Assembly: GCA_020722685.1 (NCBI GenBank)
Contig: DYKH01000032.1
Coordinates: 1 to 46,184 of the forward strand
Origin: Caldithrix sp.
GTDB lineage: Bacteria; KSB1; UBA2214; DYKH01
Length of the DNA stretch: 46,184 bases
Direction: 5' to 3'
The translations under genes were made by a program, and so were the position numbers. The notes beneath the pieces were generated by a model. That model did no database searches. It saw nothing but the letters and a program-made list of their open reading frames with translations, and was not told where the DNA came from. Numbering within the stretch: the stretch's first letter is position 1; each line of letters begins with the position of its first letter. Positions 24,241 to 31,940 of the stretch are shown piece after piece.

Positions 24241-25788
24241 TTATTTCTGTTGGCTCGTTCTTTTTTCGGCTTCCATATCCCGCAGCTTGCGCTTCAAAAT
24301 CTTGCCGGCGCCGCTCTTGGGCAAGCTCGGCATGAGCTCCACGCGGCGGGGCACCTCGAAGCGGCCGAGGTGCTTGCGGCAGTGTTGAATGATCTCGTTC
24401 GGCTTCAAGTCATAGCCCGCTTTCAAAGCAACGAAGGCCTTGACCTGTTCGCCGTGAAAATCATCCGGCACGCCGATCACCGCTGCTTCGGCCACCGCCG
24501 GATGCTGGAAAATGACTTCTTCCACCTGGCGGGGATACACGTTGATGCCGTGGACGATGATCATGTCCTTGCGCCGATCCACTAGATAGAAATAGCCATC
24601 CTCGTCCATCTTGCCTAAATCGCCGGTGCGGAACCATTCGCCATGGAAAGACTGGGCAGTCTCTGTTGGCTGCTTCCAGTAGCCTTTCATGACATTCTTG
24701 CCACGCACGCAAACCTCGCCCATGGTATTGACCGGCAGTTCCACCCCATTGTCATCCATAATCTTCATCTCCACGCCAGGAATAGGCAAGCCAACGGATA
24801 GCATCTTGCGCTTGCCGCCAATGGGGTTGACGCAAGTGACCGGCGAGCACTCGGTCGGCCCGTCGCCTTCATAGATGGTGACCCCAAAGCGTTTTTCGAA
24901 CCGCTCCATTACGGAAACCGGCATGGCCGCGCCGCCGCTCACGCAGAAACGGAGCGAGCCAAAATCATACTCCTGTTCCGCAGGAAGGTTGGCCATCATG
25001 GCGTACATGGTGGGCACGCCCATAAAAATGGTAGCCTTTTCATCCTGAATGGTTTTGCAGGTGGCCTCGGGTGCGAACTGCGGAAGGGCAACCACCTTGG
25101 AGCCGGCAGCAATGGGGGAAAGGAAGCCGACCGTAGCACCGAAAGAATGGAACATCGGCAGCACGGTAATGAAAGTGTCCTCGAATTGATCCAGCTTTAA
25201 AGCCTGAATGACCGAGGCGATGTTGGCAAGGAGATTCTGGTGCGTCAGCATGGCGCCTTTCGGCAGGCCGGTGGTGCCGCCGGTGTACAAAATGACGGCC
25301 ACGTCGTCTGCTTGTTTGGGAGCTACCAAAACGGGTGCGGACGATTCTTCGGTGACAAGTCTGGCAAAAGAGTCGGCCTCAGACACGGTCGTATTGCCAA
25401 TAGCGATGTAATCTTTGACGCTTCTTAGGTTGGGTCGAATGGCCGTGATAGCTTTGTCGGTTATTTCATGATAGATGATCGCCTTGCACTCGGAATCATT
25501 GAGCACATATTGTACTTCTTCCGGATGTAGAAGCAGATTGACGGGAACAACGGTAGCGCCCGTTTTGAGGATGCCAAAGTAGGCGGTCATAAAATGCGAG
25601 GAGTTGATGCAAAAGAGTGCGATGTGATCACCCGGTCCCAGGCCCTTGGCAATCAATCCATTGGCGATGCAATTGCTGGCTGCGTCCAGCTCGGCATAGG
25701 TGGTGTTGGCGCCGGCAAAGCGGACGGCGATTTTGTGGGGAATCTTGGCTGCGGTTTCGACTAATATGCTTGCAAGGGACTTTTGCAT
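24241..25788 (-). CDS. Long-chain acyl-CoA synthetase (AMP-forming)
   Basis: The 515-residue product is an ANL-superfamily adenylating enzyme that activates a carboxylic acid to acyl-AMP and then acyl-CoA. It shows the P-loop-like LYTGGTTGLPKGAM (about 170-183), YEGDGPTECSP, FRTGDLGKMDEDGYFYLVDR with the hinge Asp, GINVYPRQVEEV, and the catalytic Lys in GAGKILKR near the C-terminus. Length and motifs fit FadD-type enzymes for medium or long fatty acids, though chain length cannot be read. The second Met (25788) is chosen because AAAGGAG abuts the first ATG and lies six bases from the second. A promoter is visible at 25842-25870. Confidence 0.93.
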   Translation of the reverse strand: MQKSLASILVETAAKIPHKIAVRFAGANTTYAELDAASNCIANGLIAKGLGPGDHIALFCINSSHFMTAYFGILKTGATVVPVNLLLHPEEVQYVLNDSECKAIIYHEITDKAITAIRPNLRSVKDYIAIGNTTVSEADSFARLVTEESSAPVLVAPKQADDVAVILYTGGTTGLPKGAMLTHQNLLANIASVIQALKLDQFEDTFITVLPMFHSFGATVGFLSPIAAGSKVVALPQFAPEATCKTIQDEKATIFMGVPTMYAMMANLPAEQEYDFGSLRFCVSGGAAMPVSVMERFEKRFGVTIYEGDGPTECSPVTCVNPIGGKRKMLSVGLPIPGVEMKIMDDNGVELPVNTMGEVCVRGKNVMKGYWKQPTETAQSFHGEWFRTGDLGKMDEDGYFYLVDRRKDMIIVHGINVYPRQVEEVIFQHPAVAEAAVIGVPDDFHGEQVKAFVALKAGYDLKPNEIIQHCRKHLGRFEVPRRVELMPSLPKSGAGKILKRKLRDMEAEKRTSQQK

Positions 25789-25841
25789 GGTCATCTCCTT
25801 TGATCTCTGATGGACAGATTAAGCGTGACAAAAATGGACCG

Positions 25842-25870
25842 AATATAGTGAATAGAGTTCAATAAAGCAA
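25842..25870 (-). promoter_or_regulatory. Sigma-70 promoter of the acyl-CoA synthetase gene
   Basis: On the minus strand TTGCTT (25865-25870) and TATATT (25842-25847) are 17 bp apart. The expected leader to the start at 25788 is about 45 bases. Confidence 0.62.
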
Positions 25871-26082
25871 GTGGAGGCAAAAGAAATTTGCAAGACCTCA
25901 CTTACGGGTGGGCAATTTCGTTCCCAGACTGGAAACGAGATTGCCTACGCTTGCGCCCTGTAAATGAGCTATTCCGTTTTCCAGATCTTGTGACTTTTAT
26001 GTTGCAAATATCTCAAAAGATTTCTATTTTCCCGTGCTTCAAATATGACACATCTTTTGTTCTGGACAATGACGAGAGTATC

Positions 26083-26406
26083 ATGGGCAAGGCAGTAGAA
26101 ATAACCGACGCTAATTTTGACAAAGAAGTGCTTGCGTCGAACGTCCCGGTGTTGGTGGATTTTTGGGCGATTTGGTGTGGCCCGTGCAAACTGATCGCTC
26201 CTATTGTTGAAGACATTGCTGAGAAATACAACGGTCAAGTGAAGGTTGGTAAGCTCGATGTCGATAAGAGCCGGCAGATTCCGATCAAGTACGGCATCCG
26301 CAGTATTCCCACCTTACTCATTTTCAAGAAGGGCCAGGTTGTCGAACAAATCATCGGCGCTGTGCCCAAAGACCAATTGCTGAAGAAACTGGATCGCCAC
26401 CTATGA
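26083..26406 (+). CDS. trxA: Thioredoxin
   Basis: This 107-residue protein is a standard cytosolic thioredoxin, reducing protein disulfides with electrons from thioredoxin reductase. The redox site is WCGPCK (about residues 28-33), with the cis-Pro region SIPTLLIFKKG and a normal length. Ile and Trp replace the usual residues before the site (DFWAIWCGPC). The start at MGKAVEITDANF matches family N-termini; the 65 codons upstream in frame do not. It stands 118 bp before manC, in the same direction. Confidence 0.95.
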   Translation: MGKAVEITDANFDKEVLASNVPVLVDFWAIWCGPCKLIAPIVEDIAEKYNGQVKVGKLDVDKSRQIPIKYGIRSIPTLLIFKKGQVVEQIIGAVPKDQLLKKLDRHL

Positions 26407-26525
26407 GAGTGACTGGGTATTTTCATCATCGACCAAAGGATATGGCATTTGTGTAGCTCTTGCCGAATAGCTCTACCTCAATAAAAATACGCGTCCCCTG
26501 GCGCGGGCAGTTACCATTGGGAGAC

Positions 26526-27605
26526 ATGGACAAAGGATATGGATTGATAATGGCCGGAGGCGTAGGCAGTCGCTTCTGGCCACGGAGTAGAAAAGCACTT
26601 CCCAAGCAGTACCTGAGCTTGATAGGGAAAGAAACATTGATTCAAACAGCAGCAAACAGACTGCTTGACCTGTTGCCCGGCGAAAGAATTTTCGTTGTCT
26701 CCACTCTCGATCAAAAGCCCCTGCTCACTTCCCAGCTAAGCTGGCTTCCCGCCGCCAATTTTATCTACGAACCCTTTGGAAAAAGCACCGCGCCTTGTAT
26801 AGGCCTGTCGGCCTTGCATATTGAGGCCCAAGATCCTGACGCGGTCATGGCCATCCTGCCGGCGGATCACCTGATTACCGACACGGAAAAGTTTTGTCAG
26901 GTCTTAAGAAGAGGTATCGATCTGGTGCAGGAGCATCGGGACAGCCTGGTCACCATTGGCATCGAACCGACTTATGCGGCCACGGGGTATGGCTACATCC
27001 AGCGAGGCGATTCCTTTCAGATAAGGAACGGCAAGGCGTACAAGGTGCGAGCGTTTGCGGAAAAACCAAGCGCTGAAATCGCCCAGCAGTTTTTTGCCAG
27101 TGGGGAGTTCCTATGGAACAGCGGCATTTTCATCTGGCGTGCGGATACCATTCTCCGTTACATCGAAGAGCTGATGCCAGTGCTATTTGAAGGACTCATG
27201 GAAATCAAAAAGGCCCTGGGCGCCGCCGAGTATGATTCGGTGGTGGAAAAGGCTTACAAGCAAATCCGCAGTGACTCCATCGACTATGGCATCATGGAGC
27301 ATGCCAGCAACGTGGTGGTTTTGGAGGGCGACTTTGGTTGGAGTGACGTAGGCAGTTGGGAAGAAGTCTACAATATTTCCGCAAAGGATCAGGACGGCAA
27401 TATCATCAAAGGCAATCCGATTCTGAAAGATGTGGTAAACTCCTACATAGAGGTTTCCGATCGGCCGGTAGCGGTCATTGGTGTTGAAGACTTGATTATC
27501 GTGGACACTGCCGACGCCTTGCTCGTCTGCCGGCGAAAAGATTCACAGGACGTAAAATGGGTCGTCGAAAAGCTGAAGCACAATGGTCTGCAGAAGTACC
27601 TGTAA
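26526..27605 (+). CDS. manC: Mannose-1-phosphate guanylyltransferase
   Basis: The 359-residue enzyme makes GDP-mannose from mannose 1-phosphate and GTP for polysaccharide and glycan synthesis. It has the nucleotidyltransferase signature LIMAGGVGSRFWPRSRKALPK near residue 8, AEKPS, FLWNSGIFIWRAD and DYGIMEHASNVVVLEGDFGW with the WSDVG motif. It lacks the fused C-terminal phosphomannose isomerase domain found in bifunctional proteins. The start at MDKGYG has GGGAG five bases upstream. Two bases separate its stop from the next ATG, and four genes continue head to tail, so it leads an operon. Confidence 0.94.
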   Translation: MDKGYGLIMAGGVGSRFWPRSRKALPKQYLSLIGKETLIQTAANRLLDLLPGERIFVVSTLDQKPLLTSQLSWLPAANFIYEPFGKSTAPCIGLSALHIEAQDPDAVMAILPADHLITDTEKFCQVLRRGIDLVQEHRDSLVTIGIEPTYAATGYGYIQRGDSFQIRNGKAYKVRAFAEKPSAEIAQQFFASGEFLWNSGIFIWRADTILRYIEELMPVLFEGLMEIKKALGAAEYDSVVEKAYKQIRSDSIDYGIMEHASNVVVLEGDFGWSDVGSWEEVYNISAKDQDGNIIKGNPILKDVVNSYIEVSDRPVAVIGVEDLIIVDTADALLVCRRKDSQDVKWVVEKLKHNGLQKYL

Positions 27606-27607
27606 GA

Positions 27608-27901
27608 ATGGGAATGCAAGAGAACGAGATCGTGGAGGCATTAGAGACGGTAGCACGAGCTCTTGATGTTGAAGTACGCTATGAGAAGGGCGATTTTGCT
27701 GGAGGTCTCTGCAAAGTCGGCAACAAAAACATGATCCTTCTGCATCGAGAGGACCCGGCTAATAAAAAGATAAATGTCATGGCTCGAGAGCTAAGTGAGT
27801 TTGATCTCGATCAAATCTACTTGCTGCCTGCTTTGCGTGATCTAATCGACAAGGTGCGTACAACGGAGCCAACGGGGAAAGCCATTTTTGATGAGGAGTA
27901 A
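27608..27901 (+). CDS. Conserved-looking 97-residue protein, unknown
   Basis: I do not recognise this family. The protein reads MGMQENEIVEALETVARAL, then EVRYEKGDFAGGLCKVGNKNMILL in the middle and ends in a helix with LSEFDLDQIYLLPALRDLIDKV. The profile is helix, two beta-strands with a Gly-rich turn, helix; it is soluble and without Cys pairs. Its start is two bases after the manC stop, and the EIIA gene starts three bases after its own stop, so it is translated as part of the operon. The ATG at 27614 is an alternative start. A regulatory or small partner role is only a guess from context. Confidence 0.75.
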   Translation: MGMQENEIVEALETVARALDVEVRYEKGDFAGGLCKVGNKNMILLHREDPANKKINVMARELSEFDLDQIYLLPALRDLIDKVRTTEPTGKAIFDEE

Positions 27902-27904
27902 CAG

Positions 27905-28366
27905 ATGCAGAGGACGGATTTAGCCAATCACTTTCAGGAAAAGCTTTTTATCGCGGAGATGCGGGCAACCACAAAAGAAGAGGCCCTTGGGGAGCTTCTT
28001 GATTTGTTCGTGCAGCAAAAACTCATTCGCAATCGGGATTTGGTCTGGGAGATGCTCCATCAGCGGGAGACTTTGGGCAGCACCGGAATCGGCAAAGGAG
28101 TGGCCATTCCGCACGGCCGCACCACGGCGGCCTCCAGCGTCTTCATCGCCTTTGGCAAATCTACCAAAGGGATCGATTTTGATGCCATCGATAAAAAGCC
28201 CGTGCACCTTTTTTTTATGGTGATCGCTCCGCCCCACGATGAGGGCAATATATATTTGCCGGTCTTGGGCACCTTGGTGACCGTTCTAAACGACAAGAAT
28301 AACCGTGATCGGCTGCTGGAAGTGACTTCCTTTGCGGATTTTGTCCCGATCATTACTGGAGACTGA
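27905..28366 (+). CDS. PTS EIIA domain protein, fructose/nitrogen type (PtsN-like)
   Basis: This 153-residue protein is a single EIIA domain of the fructose/mannitol/PtsN class. The phosphorylatable His is residue 70 in GVAIPHGR, in the usual GxAIPHxR context after LGSTGIGKG, and the later KPVHLFFMVIAP and LPVLGTLVTVL strands are present. Stand-alone EIIA proteins usually act as regulators that report the phospho-state of the PTS chain. No EI, HPr or transport subunit is in the window. The start lies three bases after the previous stop and it is followed two bases later by a zinc-ribbon gene. Confidence 0.92.
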   Translation: MQRTDLANHFQEKLFIAEMRATTKEEALGELLDLFVQQKLIRNRDLVWEMLHQRETLGSTGIGKGVAIPHGRTTAASSVFIAFGKSTKGIDFDAIDKKPVHLFFMVIAPPHDEGNIYLPVLGTLVTVLNDKNNRDRLLEVTSFADFVPIITGD

Positions 28367-28368
28367 TC

Positions 28369-28704
28369 ATGTTCAAAAAGGACTTGGAACAACTGGTATC
28401 GTTGCAGGATCTCGACCTCATGATCGAAGAGGCGGTCGAAGTCGAAAAGTTGGGATTCTCCGTTACGGGTTATAATGAGCTGAAGAAGGCGAGGGAAGAA
28501 CTCGCCCACGTCATTAGCAAGCCGTTGCTCTTTCGTTACGAGCGCCTGCGCGCGAAACTAAAGCGCGCAATTGTTCCGGTCAAGAACGACGTTTGCTTGG
28601 GGTGTTTTTTACGCCAACCTACATCACTGGGCGCCAAGGGCCGGGAGGACGACCAAATCTTCACCTGTGAAAACTGCGGTCGTATGCTTTATTGGCTCGA
28701 CTGA
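28369..28704 (+). CDS. C4-type zinc-ribbon protein
   Basis: The 111-residue product has a helical, coiled-coil-prone N-terminal half (KDLEQLVSLQDLDLMIEEAV and EELAHVISKPLLFRYERLRAKL) and a C-terminal zinc ribbon with CLGC near residue 75 and CENCGRMLYW near 100. This is the architecture of the zf-RING_7/CdsZ-type proteins, here in a short form lacking most of the usual long coiled coil. Function is unknown; related proteins have been linked to RNA or ribosome-associated roles. It is the last gene of the manC unit. Confidence 0.85.
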   Translation: MFKKDLEQLVSLQDLDLMIEEAVEVEKLGFSVTGYNELKKAREELAHVISKPLLFRYERLRAKLKRAIVPVKNDVCLGCFLRQPTSLGAKGREDDQIFTCENCGRMLYWLD

Positions 28705-29253
28705 TGGATGCCAATAAAGGGTCCATTTTCGATACAGAAGCAGACAGTCATAGGGGAGGAGTCCCTTCCAGACCAACACGAAGGTTTGGAATTTGTAGAT
28801 AGCTCGCGGTCCCGAAAACATTCCCTCGGACAACTCATCTCAAATCCTTGCCCTTACCAATTATGGTAAATGAGGGTAATAGGAAGAAAACGTAACTCAT
28901 CACGGGGGGCGTGCCGGTGCTGTCATGCGGATGTAGGAATCTCCGTTCTACAGCACGGCAGAAGGAGAACTCCGCACGCGCAACAGTGTCAGCATCCTGT
29001 GATCGGCTATAAGAAAATCGTACCCTTCTGCCGGCTGGCCTAAGGCGAATGTGACGGAGGAGTCGCACCAGCTTTGATGCTGCAAATTGCTGCCGCAATA
29101 GGTTACCCGGACAAAAACCCCCTCAGCCGCACTTTGCGCATTTCTCCCAGTACCTTGCCATGTGCAAGTGGCGGATACTTCTTAACAGGACCTACCTCGG
29201 CCCGACAATCTTGCCATGTTAGCCTACTTCTAACTTTTGATTTCATGTCCCAA
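28705..29253. other. Intergenic region with a palindrome half-copy
   Basis: No gene is supportable here on either strand. Positions 28921-28944 (TGTCATGCGGATG, then AGGAATCTCC) match one arm of the palindromic element at 44908-44937, so this gap holds a partial or diverged copy. The rest is unexplained. Confidence 0.45.
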
Positions 29254-29260
29254 AACAAAA

Positions 29261-29285
29261 AAGCCGCCGGGAGGCAGCTTTTTGT
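29261..29285. terminator. Bidirectional terminator between manC unit and SPT-like gene
   Basis: An AAAAGCCGCC / GGCAGCTTTT stem with one mismatch and a GGGA-type loop is flanked by an A run on the left and T run on the right. It can end the plus-strand manC unit and the minus-strand gene finishing at 29368. Confidence 0.7.
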
Positions 29286-29367
29286 ATTCAGATTTTAGGA
29301 ACCGCTTTTTCTTCCCCGCGAGCCTATTGGGTGGTGAAGGCAATCGCCTCCGCGGATCAGGTTTGCA

Positions 29368-30561
29368 CTAAATAATCCCCAATTTCTTCCCCAGCTTTCC
29401 GAAGACATCCAGAACCTTGTTCAGCTCTTCGTCCGTGTGGGTGGCCATGTAGCTTGTGCGAATGAGCGATTTGCCGGGGGGGACGGCCGGACTAACCACC
29501 GGGTTGGCAAAGATTCCATTCTCAAACAACAGCCTCCAGAAGCCGAAAGTCTGTTCGTCGCTGCCAATGATAATGGGAATGATCGGGGTTTCGCTTTTGC
29601 CGGTATTGAAGCCCAACTGCGCAAAGCCGTTCTGCATTTTGCGCACGTTATGCCACAGCTTTTCTTTTCTTTCCGGTTCGTGGATCAGGATGTCAAGAGC
29701 CGCAAGGACAGCGGCGACTGCTGCAGGCGGCGGGCTCGCCGAGAAAATCAGTGCACGTGAAACGTGTTTGATATAATGCACAACCTCTTCCGATCCGGCA
29801 ATGAAGCCGCCGATGGAGGCGAAGGATTTGCTAAAGGTCCCCATAACAATATCGACCTTGTCTTCCAAGCCAAAATGCTCTGCCGTGCCCCGGCCATGGG
29901 CGCCCAGAACGCCGATGGAGTGAGCATCGTCTATCATGATGCGCGCCCCGTGCTTTTGGGCAACCCTTACCAGTTCCGGAAGATTGACAATATCTCCGCC
30001 CATACTGAAAACGCCGTCGGTCACGATCAAGACGCCGCTCTCGTTTTTTCGGTTACGCGTCAGCACCCGATCCAGATCTTCCATGTCGTTGTGGCGGTAT
30101 TTTAGCGAGCGGCCAAAGGCTAAGCGCGTGCCGTCGACAATACTGGCATGATTCTCATTGTCCCCAACGACCAGATCTTTGCGGCCGACAATTGCGGAGA
30201 TGGTCCCTTGATTGGTTTGAAAGCCGGTGGAAAAAATCAGGGCAGCTTCGGTGTGCATGAATTCCGCCAACCTTGCTTCGAGCTCTTCGTGCAAGGTTAA
30301 CGTGCCATTCAAATACCGCGATCCCGTACAGCCGGCGCCGAACTTTTCGATGGCTGCCATGGCCGCCTGCTTGACCCGCTCATCTTGAGTCAGACCCAGG
30401 TAGTTGTTGGAGCCGATCATGATCATTTCCCGCCCGTCGACAATGACCCGGGTATTCGCCCCTGATTGAATGGCCTTAAAGTACGGATACCAACCGTTCT
30501 TTTTGGCTTCACGCGCGCGCACCGCTATTCCGGTGGAGCATTTACTAAACAGGTCTGCCAA
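29368..30561 (-). CDS. Serine palmitoyltransferase-like PLP enzyme (alpha-oxoamine synthase)
   Basis: This 397-residue enzyme belongs to the alpha-oxoamine synthases, which condense an amino acid with an acyl thioester. The PLP lysine is K245 in GTFSKSFASIGG; DDAHSIG (211-217) and NENHASIVDG (136-145, stacking His138) complete the site. The family includes glycine C-acetyltransferase (Kbl), BioF and serine palmitoyltransferase. The N-terminus MADLFSKC with GWYPYFK and MIGSNNYLGL, and the SASPPPAAVAAV segment, look more like bacterial SPT than like Kbl or BioF. SPT makes 3-ketosphinganine, the first sphingolipid precursor. A divergent NAD-dependent reductase gene could act on the product. The specificity call is inference; the family call is firm. 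Confidence 0.8.
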   Translation of the reverse strand: MADLFSKCSTGIAVRAREAKKNGWYPYFKAIQSGANTRVIVDGREMIMIGSNNYLGLTQDERVKQAAMAAIEKFGAGCTGSRYLNGTLTLHEELEARLAEFMHTEAALIFSTGFQTNQGTISAIVGRKDLVVGDNENHASIVDGTRLAFGRSLKYRHNDMEDLDRVLTRNRKNESGVLIVTDGVFSMGGDIVNLPELVRVAQKHGARIMIDDAHSIGVLGAHGRGTAEHFGLEDKVDIVMGTFSKSFASIGGFIAGSEEVVHYIKHVSRALIFSASPPPAAVAAVLAALDILIHEPERKEKLWHNVRKMQNGFAQLGFNTGKSETPIIPIIIGSDEQTFGFWRLLFENGIFANPVVSPAVPPGKSLIRTSYMATHTDEELNKVLDVFGKLGKKLGII

Positions 30562-30622
30562 TTCAGTGCCTCCCTAGCTTTTTCGCTATGAGTTTGTAAA
30601 AGTAACCGTACCTTCCCGATAA

Positions 30623-30657
30623 AGAAAATGCGGCCAACCAAGTTTCTCAGCCGCATT
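30623..30657 (-). terminator. Terminator-like hairpin in the SPT-like gene leader
   Basis: On the minus strand AATGCGGC (30657-30650) pairs with GCCGCATT (30634-30627), followed by TTCTTT. It lies inside the roughly 125-base leader between the promoter at 30692-30720 and the start at 30561, so it could act as an attenuator. No riboswitch class is recognised. Confidence 0.5.
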
Positions 30658-30691
30658 GCTTTTGCGGGGGACTTGCCCCAACGACCGGCGA

Positions 30692-30720
30692 AATATAAAT
30701 ATTAATAGCAAGTTTGTCAA
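30692..30720 (-). promoter_or_regulatory. Sigma-70 promoter of the SPT-like gene
   Basis: On the minus strand a consensus TTGACA (30715-30720) and TATATT (30692-30697) are 17 bp apart. A CAAGTTTG/CAAACTTG inverted repeat (30709-30731) overlaps the -35 box and could be an operator. Confidence 0.75.
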
Positions 30721-30934
30721 GGGCAAACTTGGTATGGGCAAAAAAAGTGAAAACGGTTCAGAGCGGAACGTTTGTCAGGGATAGTCTGTGCATCGAAACG
30801 GCCTGTGGTTTATCAGCAGGAAAAGAATGAGTTTTTCTTTCCAATAAAATTTCGTAAAATAATTCTTATGGGTTCACTTTTGGTGAACGATTTCGACTCT
30901 ATTAATGTTCGTCCAAATGGGAGGCTGAAATGTA

Positions 30935-31915
30935 ATGAAAGCCGTGGTGACCGGTAGCAATGGCTTCATCGGCAGCACCTTGGTAGAAAGACTACTGCGC
31001 GAAGGAGTGAAAGTGACTTGCCTCGTGCGCAAGACGAGCCAATTGCATTGGCTGAAAGATTTGCCGGTTCGCCTGATCTATGGCGAATTGTCGGATGCGG
31101 ATTCCATCACCCCAGCAGTCGAAAAAGCTGACATCATCTACCACTTGGCGGGAGTGACCAAGGCCAAAGACAGCGAAGGGTATTTTGTCGGCAACTACCA
31201 AGCGACTCTCAATCTGTTGTCTGCCAGTCTGAGGCATGGTCCGGAACAGCAGAAAATAGTTTTCGTTTCCAGCCAGGCTGCCGGCGGGCCGAGCTTTGAC
31301 GGCAAGCCGCTCACCGAGGATTGCGAAGCCAGGCCGGTCTCGGTCTATGGTCAGTCAAAGCTCATGGCGGAAGAGGCGGTCCGGGATTTCAATCGGTACC
31401 GGCCGACAACAGTGATCCGTCCGCCCTCGGTGTACGGGCCAAGGGACAAGGACATCTATGTTTTCTTCCAACAGGTGAGCAAAGGTTTGCTGCCGCTGCC
31501 GGGCTCGGGGGCGCAGAAAGTCAGCATGATTCATGTAGATGATTTGGTGGAGGGTATTTGGCTGGCTGGTCAGTCCGAGAAAGCCAATGGCCGGCTGTAT
31601 TATATCTCCGGTGACGGAGAATACGATTGGCGAGCCATTGGCCGGTTTGTCGCACGGGCTTTACAGAAGCGGCCAGTTACAGTTCACATTCCGTTCTGGC
31701 TGATCGACCTCGTTTCCTGCTTTAGCATCGGCGTCGCCAAGATTCAGGGTAAGTCGGCGTTGCTCAATCGGGACAAAGTGCGAGAAATGAAGCAGGTCGC
31801 CTGGCTGTGCAGCAATGCCCGGGCAAAAGAGGAGCTTGGATTTCAACCTCGAGTCAGCTTGGAGGAGGGAATCATATCGACCGCGGCCTGGTATCGAGAA
31901 ATGGGATGGCTATAG
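30935..31915 (+). CDS. NAD-dependent epimerase/dehydratase-family reductase
   Basis: The 326-residue protein is an extended short-chain dehydrogenase: TGSNGFIGSTL nucleotide-binding loop at about 7-17, YHLAGVTKA, FVSSQAAGG, and the catalytic YGQSK (Tyr and Lys four apart). It belongs to the 3-beta-HSD/dihydroflavonol reductase-like subgroup, not to classical sugar epimerases. The Caulobacter ceramide reductase CerR is annotated in the same broad family, which makes a keto-reductase role beside the SPT-like gene attractive but unproven. The ATG at 30935 follows GGGAGG; an earlier ATG at 30930 is immediately stopped. The end is convergent with the next minus gene. Confidence 0.85.
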   Translation: MKAVVTGSNGFIGSTLVERLLREGVKVTCLVRKTSQLHWLKDLPVRLIYGELSDADSITPAVEKADIIYHLAGVTKAKDSEGYFVGNYQATLNLLSASLRHGPEQQKIVFVSSQAAGGPSFDGKPLTEDCEARPVSVYGQSKLMAEEAVRDFNRYRPTTVIRPPSVYGPRDKDIYVFFQQVSKGLLPLPGSGAQKVSMIHVDDLVEGIWLAGQSEKANGRLYYISGDGEYDWRAIGRFVARALQKRPVTVHIPFWLIDLVSCFSIGVAKIQGKSALLNRDKVREMKQVAWLCSNARAKEELGFQPRVSLEEGIISTAAWYREMGWL

Positions 31916-31940
31916 ACACGCTGGGTCTGCCGCCCATGGA

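Noticed and set aside
29074..29298. Small plus-strand gene
   Set aside because: It runs through the bidirectional terminator hairpin and has no ribosome site or family resemblance.
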